DNA from: an uncultured Actinomycetes bacterium
GTDB taxonomy: Bacteria > Actinomycetota > Actinomycetes > Mycobacteriales > Nakamurellaceae
Length of the DNA: 64,000 nt
Assembly: GCA_937926105.1 (NCBI GenBank)
Contig: CALANS010000182.1
Coordinates: forward strand, 62,001-126,000
Reading direction: 5' to 3'
In this document: positions 16,126-25,700 of the stretch, piece by piece
How positions within the stretch are numbered: position 1 is the stretch's first letter
Layout of the letters: the number at the start of each line of letters is the position of its first letter
Position numbers and translations under genes: made by a program
The notes under the pieces: generated by a model
What the model saw: only the letters and a program-made list of their open reading frames with translations
The model's database searches: none
Told to the model about the DNA's origin: nothing

Positions 16126-19100
16126 TGGGTTGGTCCAACCCGCGGGTGCCGTGGCGGGAACTCTCTCGGGTGATGGCCGGCCGGCCGTCTCGCGACGGAA
16201 CGATGCTGCGCGCGATACCAGCCGACGAACTACCGCACCTCACCGGTCTGGCACCACCATTCGATCCGGCCTTCCTCGACGACTCGTCACCGGTGGTGCC
16301 CTACGCAGAACTGCATTGCCACTCGGCGTTCAGCTTCCTGGATGGCGCGTCCACTCCCGAGGATCTGGTCGCGGAGGCGCTGCGACTGCGACTGGACGCG
16401 CTGGCCATCACCGATCACGACGGGTTCTATGGAGTCGTCCGGTTCTGCGAGGCGGCCAAGAGAACACCCTTGAAAACCCTGTACGGGGCCGAACTCTCAC
16501 TCGGGCTGCCCGAGCCCCAGATGGGAGTTCCCGACCCGGTGGGTGAGCACCTGCTGGTTCTTGCCCGGGGTCAGGAGGGATATCGGCGGCTGTCCCGGCA
16601 AATCACCAACGCGCAGCTGGCCGGTGGGACCAAGGGTCGCCCGATCTACGACCTGGACGTCCTGGCGGAGGCGGCCGGCGGGCACTGGTTGATCCTCACC
16701 GGGTGCCGCAAGGGCGCCGTGCGACGGGCGCTTGCCACCGCCGGTCCGGATGGTGCTCGCCGGGAGATCTGTCGGTTGGTCGACCGGTTCGGCACCACCA
16801 ACGTGGTGGTCGAGCTGACCCGGCATCTGGTGCCGACCGACGACGAGGACAATGATGCGCTCGCCGATCTCGCCGCCGAGCTGGGTTTGCGGGTCGTGGC
16901 AACCACCGCCGCGCACTACGCCGCCCCGGCTGCCGCTCGACCAGGCGCGGCGATGGCTGCCGTTCGTGCCCGGCGGGACCTGGCCGGGGCCGACCCGTAC
17001 CTGCCGGCGGGACCGGGCGCCCACCTGCGTTCCGGCGCCGAGATGGCGCAGCTGTTCGCCCGGTACCCCACAGCGGTCGCCACCGCCGCCGCGCTGGGCG
17101 CCGAATGCGCCTTCGACCTGCACCTGGTCGCCCCCGATCTGCCGCCGTTCGACGTGCCAGCGGGCCACGACGAAAACAGCTACCTACGCGAGCTGACCAT
17201 GAGCGGAGCGTTCGGCCGGTACGGCTCGCGGGAGCAGAACCCGACTGCCTATGCGCAGATCGACAAGGAACTGGGGATCATTGAGGAACTGCATTTCCCG
17301 GGGTATTTCCTGGTGGTGCACGAGATCGTCGAGTTCTGCCGAAAGAGCAACATTATGTGCCAGGGGCGGGGTTCCGCCGCGAACTCGGCCGTGTGTTTCG
17401 CGCTGGGAATTACCACGGTGGACGCCGTGAAGGAAGAATTGCTGTTCGAGCGTTTCCTGGCGCCGGAGCGGGAAGGAGCGCCGGACATCGACGTGGACAT
17501 CGAGTCCGACCGCCGGGAGGAGGTGATCCAGCACGTCTACGAACGATACGGCCGGGACAAGGCTGCGCAGGTCGCCAACGTGAACACCCTCCGGCCGCGG
17601 ATGGCGGTGCGAGACATGGCCAAGGCCATGGGGTATTCGCAGGGTCAGCAGGATGCCTATTCCAAGCAGTTGGACGGGTGGACGCCGCTGGCCGCCCAGA
17701 CGCCTGGTGACCCTGGACCTGACGATTCCGCCAGTGGTCTGGACATTCCCGTCGACGTTCTCGAACTTGCCCAGCAGATACAGGATTTTCCCCGGCACCT
17801 GTCCATCCACTCCGGCGGCATGGTGATCTGTGACCGGCCAGTCGCCGAAGTGTGCCCGGTGGAGTGGGCCCGCATGGAAAACCGCACCGTGCTGCAGTGG
17901 GACAAGGACGACTGCGCCACCATCGGCCTGGTCAAGTTCGACCTACTCGGGCTGGGCATGCTGTCCGCCCTGCACTACGCCCGAGACCTGGTACGCGAGC
18001 ACGAGGGTATCGAGATCGACTTCGCCGCACTGGATAAGGAGGAGCCGGCGGTGTACGAGATGCTACAGCGCGCCGACTCGGTCGGAGTGTTCCAGGTGGA
18101 GTCCCGGGCGCAGATGGCCACGCTGCCCCGGCTCAAGCCCAGCGAGTTCTACGACCTGGTGGTGGAGGTGGCGCTGATCCGGCCCGGCCCCATCCAGGGC
18201 GGCTCGGTGCACCCATACATCCAGCGCCGGGAGGCCAAACGCAACGGCACCTGGGGAAAGAAGCCCTACGTCGAGCATCCGGCCATGGAACGTGCGCTGA
18301 ACAAGACATTGGGCATTCCACTGTTCCAGGAGCAGCTGATGGAGCTGGCCGTCGACGTGGCCGGATTCAACGCCGGCGAGGCCGACCAGCTGCGCCGAGC
18401 CATGGGCGCCAAGCGATCCACTCAGAAGATGGAACAGCTACGCGACCGGCTGTATATCGGGATGGCCGAGAAGGGGATCACCGGCGAGCTGGCCGATTCC
18501 ATCTACGAACGGCTGCAAGCATTCGCCAACTTCGGATTCGCCGAGTCGCACGCGATGAGCTTCGCGTCCCTGGTGTTCTACTCGGCCTATCTCAAGCTGC
18601 ACCATCCGGCGGCGTTCTGTGCGGCGCTGCTGCGGGCCCAGCCGATGGGCTTTTATTCGCCGCAGTCCCTGGTGGCCGACGCCCGCCGACACGGCGTGAC
18701 GGTGCGCCGCCCGGACATCAACGCCTCCGGCGCGCCGGCGGGGCTCGAGTCCGGACCCGATGGCACGCCCGCGGTGCGGCTGGGGCTGTCGGGTATCCGG
18801 ACCATCGGTGACGAGTTGGCCGAGAAGATCGTCGCCGCCCGGCCGGAGGGCGGTTACCAAGACGTCGAATCGCTGATGTCGGCGGTGACGATCACGGCGG
18901 CGCAGGCCGAGGCGCTGGCTACCGCGGGGGCACTGGACGGGTTGGGCCCGGGATCGGGTGCAGACGGTGCGGGGCCGGACACCAAGGACGCTGGGCGCAC
19001 AAGCGGAACGACACCAGATCGGCGGCAGGCGCTCTGGACGGCCGGCGCATCCGCGGCGATCCGGCCCGGCATGCTGCCTGGGACGCTGGCCGGCCTGGAC

Positions 19101-19532
19101 GCCCCGACCCTGCCTGGCATGAGTGATGTCGAACTCACGGTGGCCGACATCTGGGCGACCGGCATCTCCCCGGAGGCCTACCCGACCGAGTTCTCCCGCG
19201 CGCGGCTGGACGAGATCGGCGTCGTCACCGCCGCTGGGTTACACGACATCGAGCACGGCACCCGGGTGCTGGTGTCTGGCATGGTCACCCACCGGCAGCG
19301 CCCGGCCACCGCGTCCGGCGTCATCTTCATCAACCTGGAGGACGAAACCGGCATGGTCAACGTGATCTGCTCGGTCGGGCTGTGGCAGCGCTACCGGCGA
19401 GTGGCGCGGGGCGCCACGGCACTGCTGATCCGCGGCGTGGTGGAGCGGGACGGCGGAGCGATCTCCATCGTCGCCGACCGGATCGCCGCCATCGGCATGA
19501 TCGTCTCGCTGCCGTCCCGGGACTTCCGGTGA
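16125..19532 (+). CDS. dnaE2: Error-prone DNA polymerase III alpha subunit DnaE2
   Basis: A 1135-residue C-family polymerase for damage-induced mutagenesis that acts with ImuB. The PHP domain starts at AELHCHSAFSFLDGAST (His64, His66) and keeps AITDHDGFYG. The palm catalytic site PDIDVDIESDR (Asp454, Asp456, Asp458) is intact. The finger region contains PRHLSIHSGGMV and ANFGFAESHAMSF. Helix-hairpin-helix and C-terminal OB-type segments follow, the OB motif being VLVSGMVTHRQRPATASG. A short Gly/Asp-rich insert lies at about residues 945-985. DnaE2 rather than DnaE1 is indicated by length, the N-terminal GWSNPRVPW and the imuB neighbour. The start is coupled by TGATG to the preceding small ORF. 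Confidence 0.96.
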   Translation: MGWSNPRVPWRELSRVMAGRPSRDGTMLRAIPADELPHLTGLAPPFDPAFLDDSSPVVPYAELHCHSAFSFLDGASTPEDLVAEALRLRLDALAITDHDGFYGVVRFCEAAKRTPLKTLYGAELSLGLPEPQMGVPDPVGEHLLVLARGQEGYRRLSRQITNAQLAGGTKGRPIYDLDVLAEAAGGHWLILTGCRKGAVRRALATAGPDGARREICRLVDRFGTTNVVVELTRHLVPTDDEDNDALADLAAELGLRVVATTAAHYAAPAAARPGAAMAAVRARRDLAGADPYLPAGPGAHLRSGAEMAQLFARYPTAVATAAALGAECAFDLHLVAPDLPPFDVPAGHDENSYLRELTMSGAFGRYGSREQNPTAYAQIDKELGIIEELHFPGYFLVVHEIVEFCRKSNIMCQGRGSAANSAVCFALGITTVDAVKEELLFERFLAPEREGAPDIDVDIESDRREEVIQHVYERYGRDKAAQVANVNTLRPRMAVRDMAKAMGYSQGQQDAYSKQLDGWTPLAAQTPGDPGPDDSASGLDIPVDVLELAQQIQDFPRHLSIHSGGMVICDRPVAEVCPVEWARMENRTVLQWDKDDCATIGLVKFDLLGLGMLSALHYARDLVREHEGIEIDFAALDKEEPAVYEMLQRADSVGVFQVESRAQMATLPRLKPSEFYDLVVEVALIRPGPIQGGSVHPYIQRREAKRNGTWGKKPYVEHPAMERALNKTLGIPLFQEQLMELAVDVAGFNAGEADQLRRAMGAKRSTQKMEQLRDRLYIGMAEKGITGELADSIYERLQAFANFGFAESHAMSFASLVFYSAYLKLHHPAAFCAALLRAQPMGFYSPQSLVADARRHGVTVRRPDINASGAPAGLESGPDGTPAVRLGLSGIRTIGDELAEKIVAARPEGGYQDVESLMSAVTITAAQAEALATAGALDGLGPGSGADGAGPDTKDAGRTSGTTPDRRQALWTAGASAAIRPGMLPGTLAGLDAPTLPGMSDVELTVADIWATGISPEAYPTEFSRARLDEIGVVTAAGLHDIEHGTRVLVSGMVTHRQRPATASGVIFINLEDETGMVNVICSVGLWQRYRRVARGATALLIRGVVERDGGAISIVADRIAAIGMIVSLPSRDFR

Positions 19533-19610
19533 GCAGGTCCAGCAGCCGGGAGCCGGCCGACAAGAGCGGGCCTGCCGCACCGGATCACCCGAACCGGGCC
19601 ACGACGTCGG

Positions 19611-19970
19611 CTACAGCATCCCGGGTGGGCGGTCCCCGGGCTGATACGTCACCGGTTGGCCGTCGTACCCCTCTCCCTGCGCGCGCCGCCCGGCCACCGC
19701 CAGCAACGCACCCGAAGACAGCAGATCCAGCACGCCGACCCCGCACAGGGCGAGGCCGACGATGCGTGTCGAACTGCCGTCATGCGCCGTCGCCACCAGG
19801 GCCAGCCCGACGGCCAGCATCGCGGCGCCCATCCCGACCACCAGCAGCGCGACCTGCCGAAGCGCCCGTGGCTGGGCACCCGTTGGTCGGCCCTGGGACT
19901 GGGATGGCGTCTGGGAGCGGCCCGCCCGCCCGCTCGCGGTCGGGTCGGATGGTGGATTCGGCCCCGTCAT
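19611..19970 (-). CDS. Small two-span membrane protein, unknown function
   Basis: A 119-residue protein transcribed against its neighbours. The N-terminal 35 residues are polar (Pro/Ser/Gln/Arg-rich) and cytoplasmic in appearance. Two hydrophobic spans follow: VALLVVGMGAAMLAVGLAL (about residues 40-60) and IVGLALCGVGVLDLLSSGALL (about 69-93). The C-terminal tail is polar with Gly, Gln and Pro. ATG at 19970 was chosen because upstream sequence in the frame is basic and unlike a protein N-terminus. It converges with dnaE2. No family is recognised. Confidence 0.6.
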   Translation of the reverse strand: MTGPNPPSDPTASGRAGRSQTPSQSQGRPTGAQPRALRQVALLVVGMGAAMLAVGLALVATAHDGSSTRIVGLALCGVGVLDLLSSGALLAVAGRRAQGEGYDGQPVTYQPGDRPPGML

Positions 19971-20237
19971 CCGGGCATCGTAACGGCCGGATCGGCGCTG
20001 GTGCCGTCGCTGGCAGGCGGTGTCGACCCGGTTCGCTCGATGCCGCTCGCTCGACCGGAGCCGGACGTGCCGCACACGCCCGACCCGCCGTGCGGAAGGA
20101 TCGAGGCATGACGACCACACGGTGTGATGCTCGATCGGCCGGCACGGCCTCGGCGGTGACGGCGTCGCAGGGGCAGTCGGTCGCCGGGCCGGGGCCCCGA
20201 TCGATCACCACAGACCGATCACCACAGGAGGTGCCCG
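19971..20237 (+). other. Gap with possible short leader ORF
   Basis: This 267-base divergent gap lies between the small membrane protein and the next gene. An ATG at 20115 opens 43 codons that end at 20246, just inside the following gene; it could be a leader peptide, but it has no recognisable features. A direct repeat CGATCACCACAG occurs twice just before the AGGAGG ribosome binding site (20226-20231). Confidence 0.25.
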
Positions 20238-20744
20238 ATGAGTGACGTATTCGACCAGGCGACGGTGTCGCTGCTGCTGGCCGACTACGCCGTCACCGAC
20301 CCGCTGAACCGCCTGCAGGTGGTCGGCGGCGGCCTGCAGGTGATCGGGCGGGACCACGCCAAGGGCACTACCTCGGCGTTCGCCCTGGTCGTGGTGATGA
20401 GCTTCGCCCCGGCCGTAATCAACGAGCAGTACGCGTTCGAGATCGTGCTGGAAAACACCGACGGCAGCCCCGTGGAGTTGGGCAGTGCGCAGCCCGGTGC
20501 GAATTCCAACGTCATGCGGTTCGGTCAGACCCTGCAGGTGGAGGAGCCGAACTTCCGGGGGGCGGCGGTGCCGCGGCATGCGCTGCCGCCGCGTGCACAG
20601 GTGGTGCTGTACTTCAACACCGGGTTGCCGCTGCCTGCGGGGCGCGTGCTGGTCTGGCGGACTCGGATCGACGGCGACACCCGGCCGAACTGGTCGCTGC
20701 CGTTCTTCGTGCAGGCGCCGCCGACTGCACCGGTGCTGGGCTGA
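20238..20744 (+). CDS. Uncharacterised conserved-looking protein
   Basis: A 168-residue soluble protein with no signal peptide or membrane span. It begins MSDVFDQATVSLLLADYAV and contains an N-terminal segment RLQVVGGGLQVIG, predicted beta strands (SAFALVVVMSF, QYAFEIVLENTDG, QVVLYFNTGLPL) and the C-terminal motif YxWRxxIDGDTRPNW-like VWRTRIDGDTRPNWSLPFFV. The strand-rich pattern resembles a small beta-sandwich fold. An AGGAGG 6 bases upstream fixes the start. The next gene, xthA, starts 6 bases after the stop, so the two may be cotranscribed. I do not recognise the family and assign no function. Confidence 0.75.
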   Translation: MSDVFDQATVSLLLADYAVTDPLNRLQVVGGGLQVIGRDHAKGTTSAFALVVVMSFAPAVINEQYAFEIVLENTDGSPVELGSAQPGANSNVMRFGQTLQVEEPNFRGAAVPRHALPPRAQVVLYFNTGLPLPAGRVLVWRTRIDGDTRPNWSLPFFVQAPPTAPVLG

Positions 20745-20750
20745 GCGGCC

Positions 20751-21623
20751 ATGCGGATCGCGACCTGGAACGTCAACTCGCTGCGGGCGAGGCTGGACCG
20801 GGTGATCGGCTTCTTGGAACGCACCGGCACCGACGTGCTCGCCATCCAGGAGACGAAGATCGACAACGCCCGGTTTCCGGCCGAGCGATTCGCGGCCGCC
20901 GGTTACCAGATCGCCCGACACGGCCTCTCGCAATGGAACGGGGTGGCGATCGCCAGTCGCGTCGGCCTGGCCGACGTGCAGGTGGGTTTGCCCGGGGCGC
21001 CCGAGTTCGGTGACCCCCCAGTCGCCGAGGCCAGGGCGATCGGCGCCCGCTGTGCGGGGGTGATGGTCTGGAGTCTGTACGTGCCGAATGGCCGCGCCGT
21101 CGGCGACCCGCACTACGACTACAAGCTGGCCTGGCTGGCGGCGCTGCGCGAGCACGCGGCGGGTGTGCTGGTGGCGGATGCCGGTGCCGCGTTCGTCCTG
21201 GGCGGAGACTTCAACATCGCCCCGACCGACGAGGACGTCTGGGACGTGGACGTTTTCGCGGGAGCCACACACGTCACCGAGCCCGAGCGGGCGGCGTTCG
21301 GCGCGCTGATTGACGCGGGATTGGCCGATGTGGTCCGCCCGCACACACCCGGGCCCGGTGTGTACACCTTCTGGGACTACCAGCAGCTGCGCTTCCCGCG
21401 CCGCGAGGGCATGCGCATCGATTTTCTGCTCGCCTCGCCGGCGTTGGCCGGCAGAGTGACCGGCGCGCGCATCGACCGGGACGAACGCAAAGGCAAGGGC
21501 GCCTCCGACCACGCCCCGGTGATCATCGACACCTCCGATCAGGCCCCGGCGATTCCGGTTCCGGACGGTGGCGCCGTAGTGGAGGCGGACGGCGTCGTGG
21601 TGGACGGGCCGGGCCTGTGGTGA
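20751..21623 (+). CDS. xthA: Exodeoxyribonuclease III / AP endonuclease
   Basis: A 290-residue member of the exonuclease III/APE1 family that cleaves abasic sites and 3' blocked ends in base excision repair. Diagnostic motifs are in order: IATWNVNSLRAR at the N-terminus, LAIQETKID with the metal-binding Glu, VWSLYVPNG, the GGDFNIAPTDEDVWD Asn/Asp catalytic motif, RIDFLLAS, and the C-terminal SDHAPVI with the catalytic His. It has about 25 extra Val/Asp-rich C-terminal residues. The stop overlaps the next gene. Lying near the imuB-dnaE2 repair block may be coincidental. Confidence 0.95.
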   Translation: MRIATWNVNSLRARLDRVIGFLERTGTDVLAIQETKIDNARFPAERFAAAGYQIARHGLSQWNGVAIASRVGLADVQVGLPGAPEFGDPPVAEARAIGARCAGVMVWSLYVPNGRAVGDPHYDYKLAWLAALREHAAGVLVADAGAAFVLGGDFNIAPTDEDVWDVDVFAGATHVTEPERAAFGALIDAGLADVVRPHTPGPGVYTFWDYQQLRFPRREGMRIDFLLASPALAGRVTGARIDRDERKGKGASDHAPVIIDTSDQAPAIPVPDGGAVVEADGVVVDGPGLW

Positions 21624-22723
21624 GCGGCAACGACGCGGAGGACCCTGTGGTGACGGGTCCTGCGGCGACGGGTCCTGCGGTGACGGGTCCTGCGGTGACG
21701 GGTCCTGTGGTGACAGAGACCGCGGTGACAGACGCGCTGGTGGTGCGCGACGCGCAGCCGGACCGGCCGCGAATCCTGGTGCTGGAACACGACCCCGCCG
21801 ATCCGCCGTTGCTGCTCGGCGACTGGTTGACCGAGGCAGGCGCCACGCTCACGGTGCTCCGGCTGCACGCCGGCGACGAGGTACCGCGAGACCTTTCCGA
21901 CGTCGACGCGGTGGTCAGCATGGGCGGCGAGATGGGCGCCGAGGACGACGATGTCGCCCCCTGGCTGCCTGCGACCCGCAGGTTGCTCGGGGCCGCGGCG
22001 GCCGCCGGGACACCCACCCTCGGCGTGTGTCTGGGTGCGCAGCTGCTCGCCGTGGCCACCGGAGGGCGGGTGCGGCGCGGCGCGGACGGCCCGGAGATCG
22101 GCGCGTACCTGGCCGCGAAACGCGATGCGGCTGAATCGGATCCGCTGTTCGCGGGGCTTCCACTGAGTCCGGACGTCATGCAGTTCCACTACGATGTGGT
22201 CGACGGTCTGCCCCCGGGGGCGGTGCTGCTGCTGTCCTCCACCGGATACCCGAACCAGGCCTTCCGGGTCGGGGCGGCTGCCTGGGGCATTCAGTTCCAC
22301 ATCGAGGCGACGGCGCGGGTGCTGCGTGGCTGGGGGGCGCTCGACGGCGACGCACCGGGCGGCGCATCGCAGCAGGGGTCGGCGGCCCGCACCGCCGTGC
22401 CTCGGACGGCACGCTTCGGGCCAATGCTCGACGAGGCCGAGGAACTCATGGGGCAGGTGTGGCGGGCCTTCGCTCACCGTTTCGTGGAACTGGCCCGGGA
22501 CGGTGTACCGGGCACCCCGACAGGACGGGCCGGACCGCGGCTCCCGCTGGTCACCAGCGAGCCGGCAGGGCCCACGGGCGCCGGAGACGCCGCTGGCTCC
22601 TCGGGCGCCGGAGACGCCGCTGGCTCCTCGGGCGCCGGAGGTGCGGCTGGCCTCTCGGTCGCTGGGCATCCGACGGATCCCCGGGATGCCGACGGGTCAC
22701 CGGGCGCAACAGAGTCCGGCTGA
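21617..22723 (+). CDS. Class I glutamine amidotransferase
   Basis: A 368-residue protein with a GATase domain at about residues 50-250. The nucleophile Cys138 sits in LGVCLGAQLLA, and His228 with Glu230 in GIQFHIEA completes the triad. It is a free-standing GMP-synthase-like amidotransferase; the partner that would take the ammonia is unknown. Both ends are low complexity: the N-terminus has five five-residue units around VTGPA and the C-terminus has three nine-residue units around GAGDAAGSS, each from an exact tandem DNA repeat. The start overlaps xthA (GTGGTGA) and the end overlaps glnE (TGATG), so it sits in a xthA-GATase-glnE operon. A nitrogen-metabolism role is inferred only from glnE. 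Confidence 0.85.
   Translation: MVSGNDAEDPVVTGPAATGPAVTGPAVTGPVVTETAVTDALVVRDAQPDRPRILVLEHDPADPPLLLGDWLTEAGATLTVLRLHAGDEVPRDLSDVDAVVSMGGEMGAEDDDVAPWLPATRRLLGAAAAAGTPTLGVCLGAQLLAVATGGRVRRGADGPEIGAYLAAKRDAAESDPLFAGLPLSPDVMQFHYDVVDGLPPGAVLLLSSTGYPNQAFRVGAAAWGIQFHIEATARVLRGWGALDGDAPGGASQQGSAARTAVPRTARFGPMLDEAEELMGQVWRAFAHRFVELARDGVPGTPTGRAGPRLPLVTSEPAGPTGAGDAAGSSGAGDAAGSSGAGGAAGLSVAGHPTDPRDADGSPGATESG
21644..21718 (+). repeat. Five 15-bp tandem repeats at the GATase 5' end
   Basis: Units are CCTGYGGYGACGGGT; the last is degenerate. They encode repeated Pro-Ala/Val-Val/Ala-Thr-Gly near the N-terminus, ahead of the conserved domain. Confidence 0.9.
22576..22656 (+). repeat. Three 27-bp tandem repeats at the GATase 3' end
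   Basis: Two units are identical and the third is diverged; each begins GGGCGCCGGAG. They encode nine-residue units (GAGDAAGSS-like) in the C-terminal tail. Together with the 5' array they bracket the conserved domain with tandem repeats. Confidence 0.9.
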
Positions 22724-25700
22724 TGGCACGTGCCGCACGCGGCCCGCGCACCCTGGCGCGCTACGGCCTGCCAGACACTCCGGCCATCCGGTCGGACCTG
22801 GCGGCCGTCGGTCTACGGATCGACGGGGAGGGTCCTCGTGGCGTGAGCCTCGGCTCGGAAGCCGGCGAGGACGCTCGCACAGGAACCCGCCCAGGAACCG
22901 GGACCGATCCAGTGACCGGCACTGGCTCGGATGAGGGCCTCGATCCGCGTGTCGAGGCGGACTCCGACCCGGTGCTGGCGGCGCTGTCCCGCGCGGGCCG
23001 CCCGGAGCTCGCGCTGCGGCAGCTGGCCCGATTGGCGGCCGCGCAGTCCGGCGACGAGATGCTGCTGGCCCTGCACGAGGATCCCGGCTTCCGCGGTCGA
23101 CTGCTCGGCCTGCTCGGAGGCTCCGAGCCGCTCGGCGACCACCTGGTAGCACATCCGGCCGACTGGGTCGAGATCGCCGACGACGCACCCTTTCCCGAGC
23201 TCACGTCACCGCTTCGCTGCATCCAAGCGCTGGACGCGGCGGCTCATCGGGCGGACAGCACCATCCTGCCGGTGCGTGAGGCGATCACTCCGGTCCGGGC
23301 GGCCTACCGCACCAGGCTGGCCGTCATCGCCGCCGCGGATCTGGCACCGGCGGTGGAACCCGGTGCGGCCGGCCCGGATCTGTCCGCCGTCTGCGATGCG
23401 CTGACCGTGCTGGCCGACGCGCTGCTGGACTGCGCGCTCGACCTGGCCCGCGCCGCCCATCCCGGCCCCGCGCCGGTGCGCCTCGCCGTGGTCGCCATGG
23501 GCAAGTGCGGCGCGCAGGAACTGAACTATCTGTCCGACGTCGACGTCATCTTCGTGGCGGGGCCGGGTGATCCGGAGGCGCCCAGTCCGGCGGGGCCTAG
23601 TCCGAGCGAGCCCGACCCGACGATGCTCGTCACCGCCACCGCTCAGGCCACCGACATGATGCGCATCTGCCACCAGGTTGCCTGGGAGGTGGACGCCGGC
23701 CTGCGGCCGGAGGGCAGAGCCGGGCCGCTGGTGCGCACCCTGGCCGGGCACGCCGCCTACTACCAGCGTTGGGCCAAGACCTGGGAGTTCCAGGCGTTGC
23801 TCAAGGCGCGGGCGGCGGCCGGCGACCGCGACCTGGCGCAGCAGTTCGTCACCCTGACCCAGGCAGGCGTGTGGTCGGCCGCCGACCGTGACTCATTCGT
23901 GCCGGACGTGCAGGCCATGCGCCGCCGGGTCGCCGACGCCGTGCCCCTCGCCGACCGGGACCGGGACCTCAAACTTGGTGCCGGAAGCCTGCGGGACGTC
24001 GAATTCGCCGTGCAGCTGCTGCAGCTGGTGCATGGGCGAGTCGACGAAACTCTGCGCGTGCCGGGCACTCTGGCCGCGCTGGCCGCACTCACCACGGGCG
24101 GCTACGTCGGTCGGCAAGACGGCGCCGAACTGGCCGAGGCGTATCGCTTCCTGCGGCACATCGAACACCGGGTGCAACTGCAACACCTGCGCCGCACCCA
24201 CCACCTGCCGGCAAACGCCGTCGACCGGGAGTGGCTGGCGCGCGCCAGCGGGGTCGTGGCGCTGGCGGGCGGCACCCGCGATGCGACCGGTGCGCTGGAC
24301 GCGGAACTGGCCCGGCACGCCGGCGCGGTGCGCCGGCTGCACGAGAAGCTCTTCTACCGGCCGTTGCTGGCCGCGGTCGCCGCGGTGCCGACCGACGAAT
24401 TGCGGCTGACCCCCAAGGCTGCCGAAACACGCTTGGCGGCACTGGGTTTCGTGGCTGCGCAGCCTGCGCTGCGGCACATCGCAGCGCTCACCGACGGACT
24501 GTCCCGGCGGGCCGCCATCCAGCGCACGCTGCTGCCGGTGCTGCTGGACACCTTCGCCGACGCCCCGGACCCGGACGGCGGGTTGCTGGCCTACCGGCAG
24601 GTGTCCGACGCGCTGGCCGACACCCCGTGGTACCTGCGGTTGCTGCGGGATGAGGGGCTGGTGGCGCAGCGGCTGGCACGGCTGCTGGGCACCTCCCGGC
24701 TGGTCGCCGACCTGCTGCAGCGAGCGCCCGAGGTGCTCCGGCTGCTGGTGCACGACGCCGACCTGATCGGTCCGGATGCGGCGGGCGCGTCCGCGGTTGC
24801 GGCGGCGGCGCTGCTGGCCCGGGCGGATCGGGCGGGTGACACGGCCGCCGCGGCGGACTCGGCACGATCCGCCCGCCGGCACGAGATGCTGCGGCTGGCC
24901 TGTGCCGACCTGCTCGGCGTCGCCGATCTCGGCACCGTCAGCGCGGGTCTGAGCTCGGTGGCCGACGCGGTGGTGCAGGCCGCGGTGCTGGCGGCGCAAC
25001 GCCAGATCGCGGCCGAGCGGGGAGCCGGATCGGCTGCCACAGGCGGTGCGGACGCGCGGCCCGACGGCGACGAGAAGCCCAGCGGCGACGGGGATTCGGG
25101 CCGCCGCTGCACGCCCGGCGGTCACCCGGCGGGTCTGGCCGGCACGCTCGCCGTGATCGCCATGGGCCGGTTCGGCGGCGCCGAGATGGGGTATTCCTCC
25201 GACGCGGACGTGCTGTTCGTGGCCGGGCCCGCCCGGCCGGGCGCCGACCCCGGGCAGGTCCTGACCGACGCGGCCGCGATCGCCGAACTCGCCACCCGGC
25301 TGCTCGGCCGGCCCAGCCCGGATCCGCCGCTGCGCATCGACGCCGACCTGCGCCCAGAGGGCCGTGGCGGACCGCTGGTGCGCACCGTGGCGTCCTACCA
25401 GCAGTACTGGCTCCATCACGCTCAGCCCTGGGAGCGGCAGGCGCTGTTACGGGCCCGCGCGGTGGCCGGCGACGAGGCGCTGGCGACGGAGTTCCTGGCC
25501 GCCGCGGAGTCGGTGCGATACCCGGCCGGTGGGCTGCCGGCGGCGGACGTCCGGGAGGTGCGCCGCATCAAGGCCAGGGTGGACGCCGAGCGCCTGCCCC
25601 GCGGCGCCGACCCGACCCTGCACACCAAACTCGGTCGGGGCGGGCTGACCGACGTCGAGTGGACGGTGCAGCTGCTGCAGCTACGGCATGCCGGCGCGGT

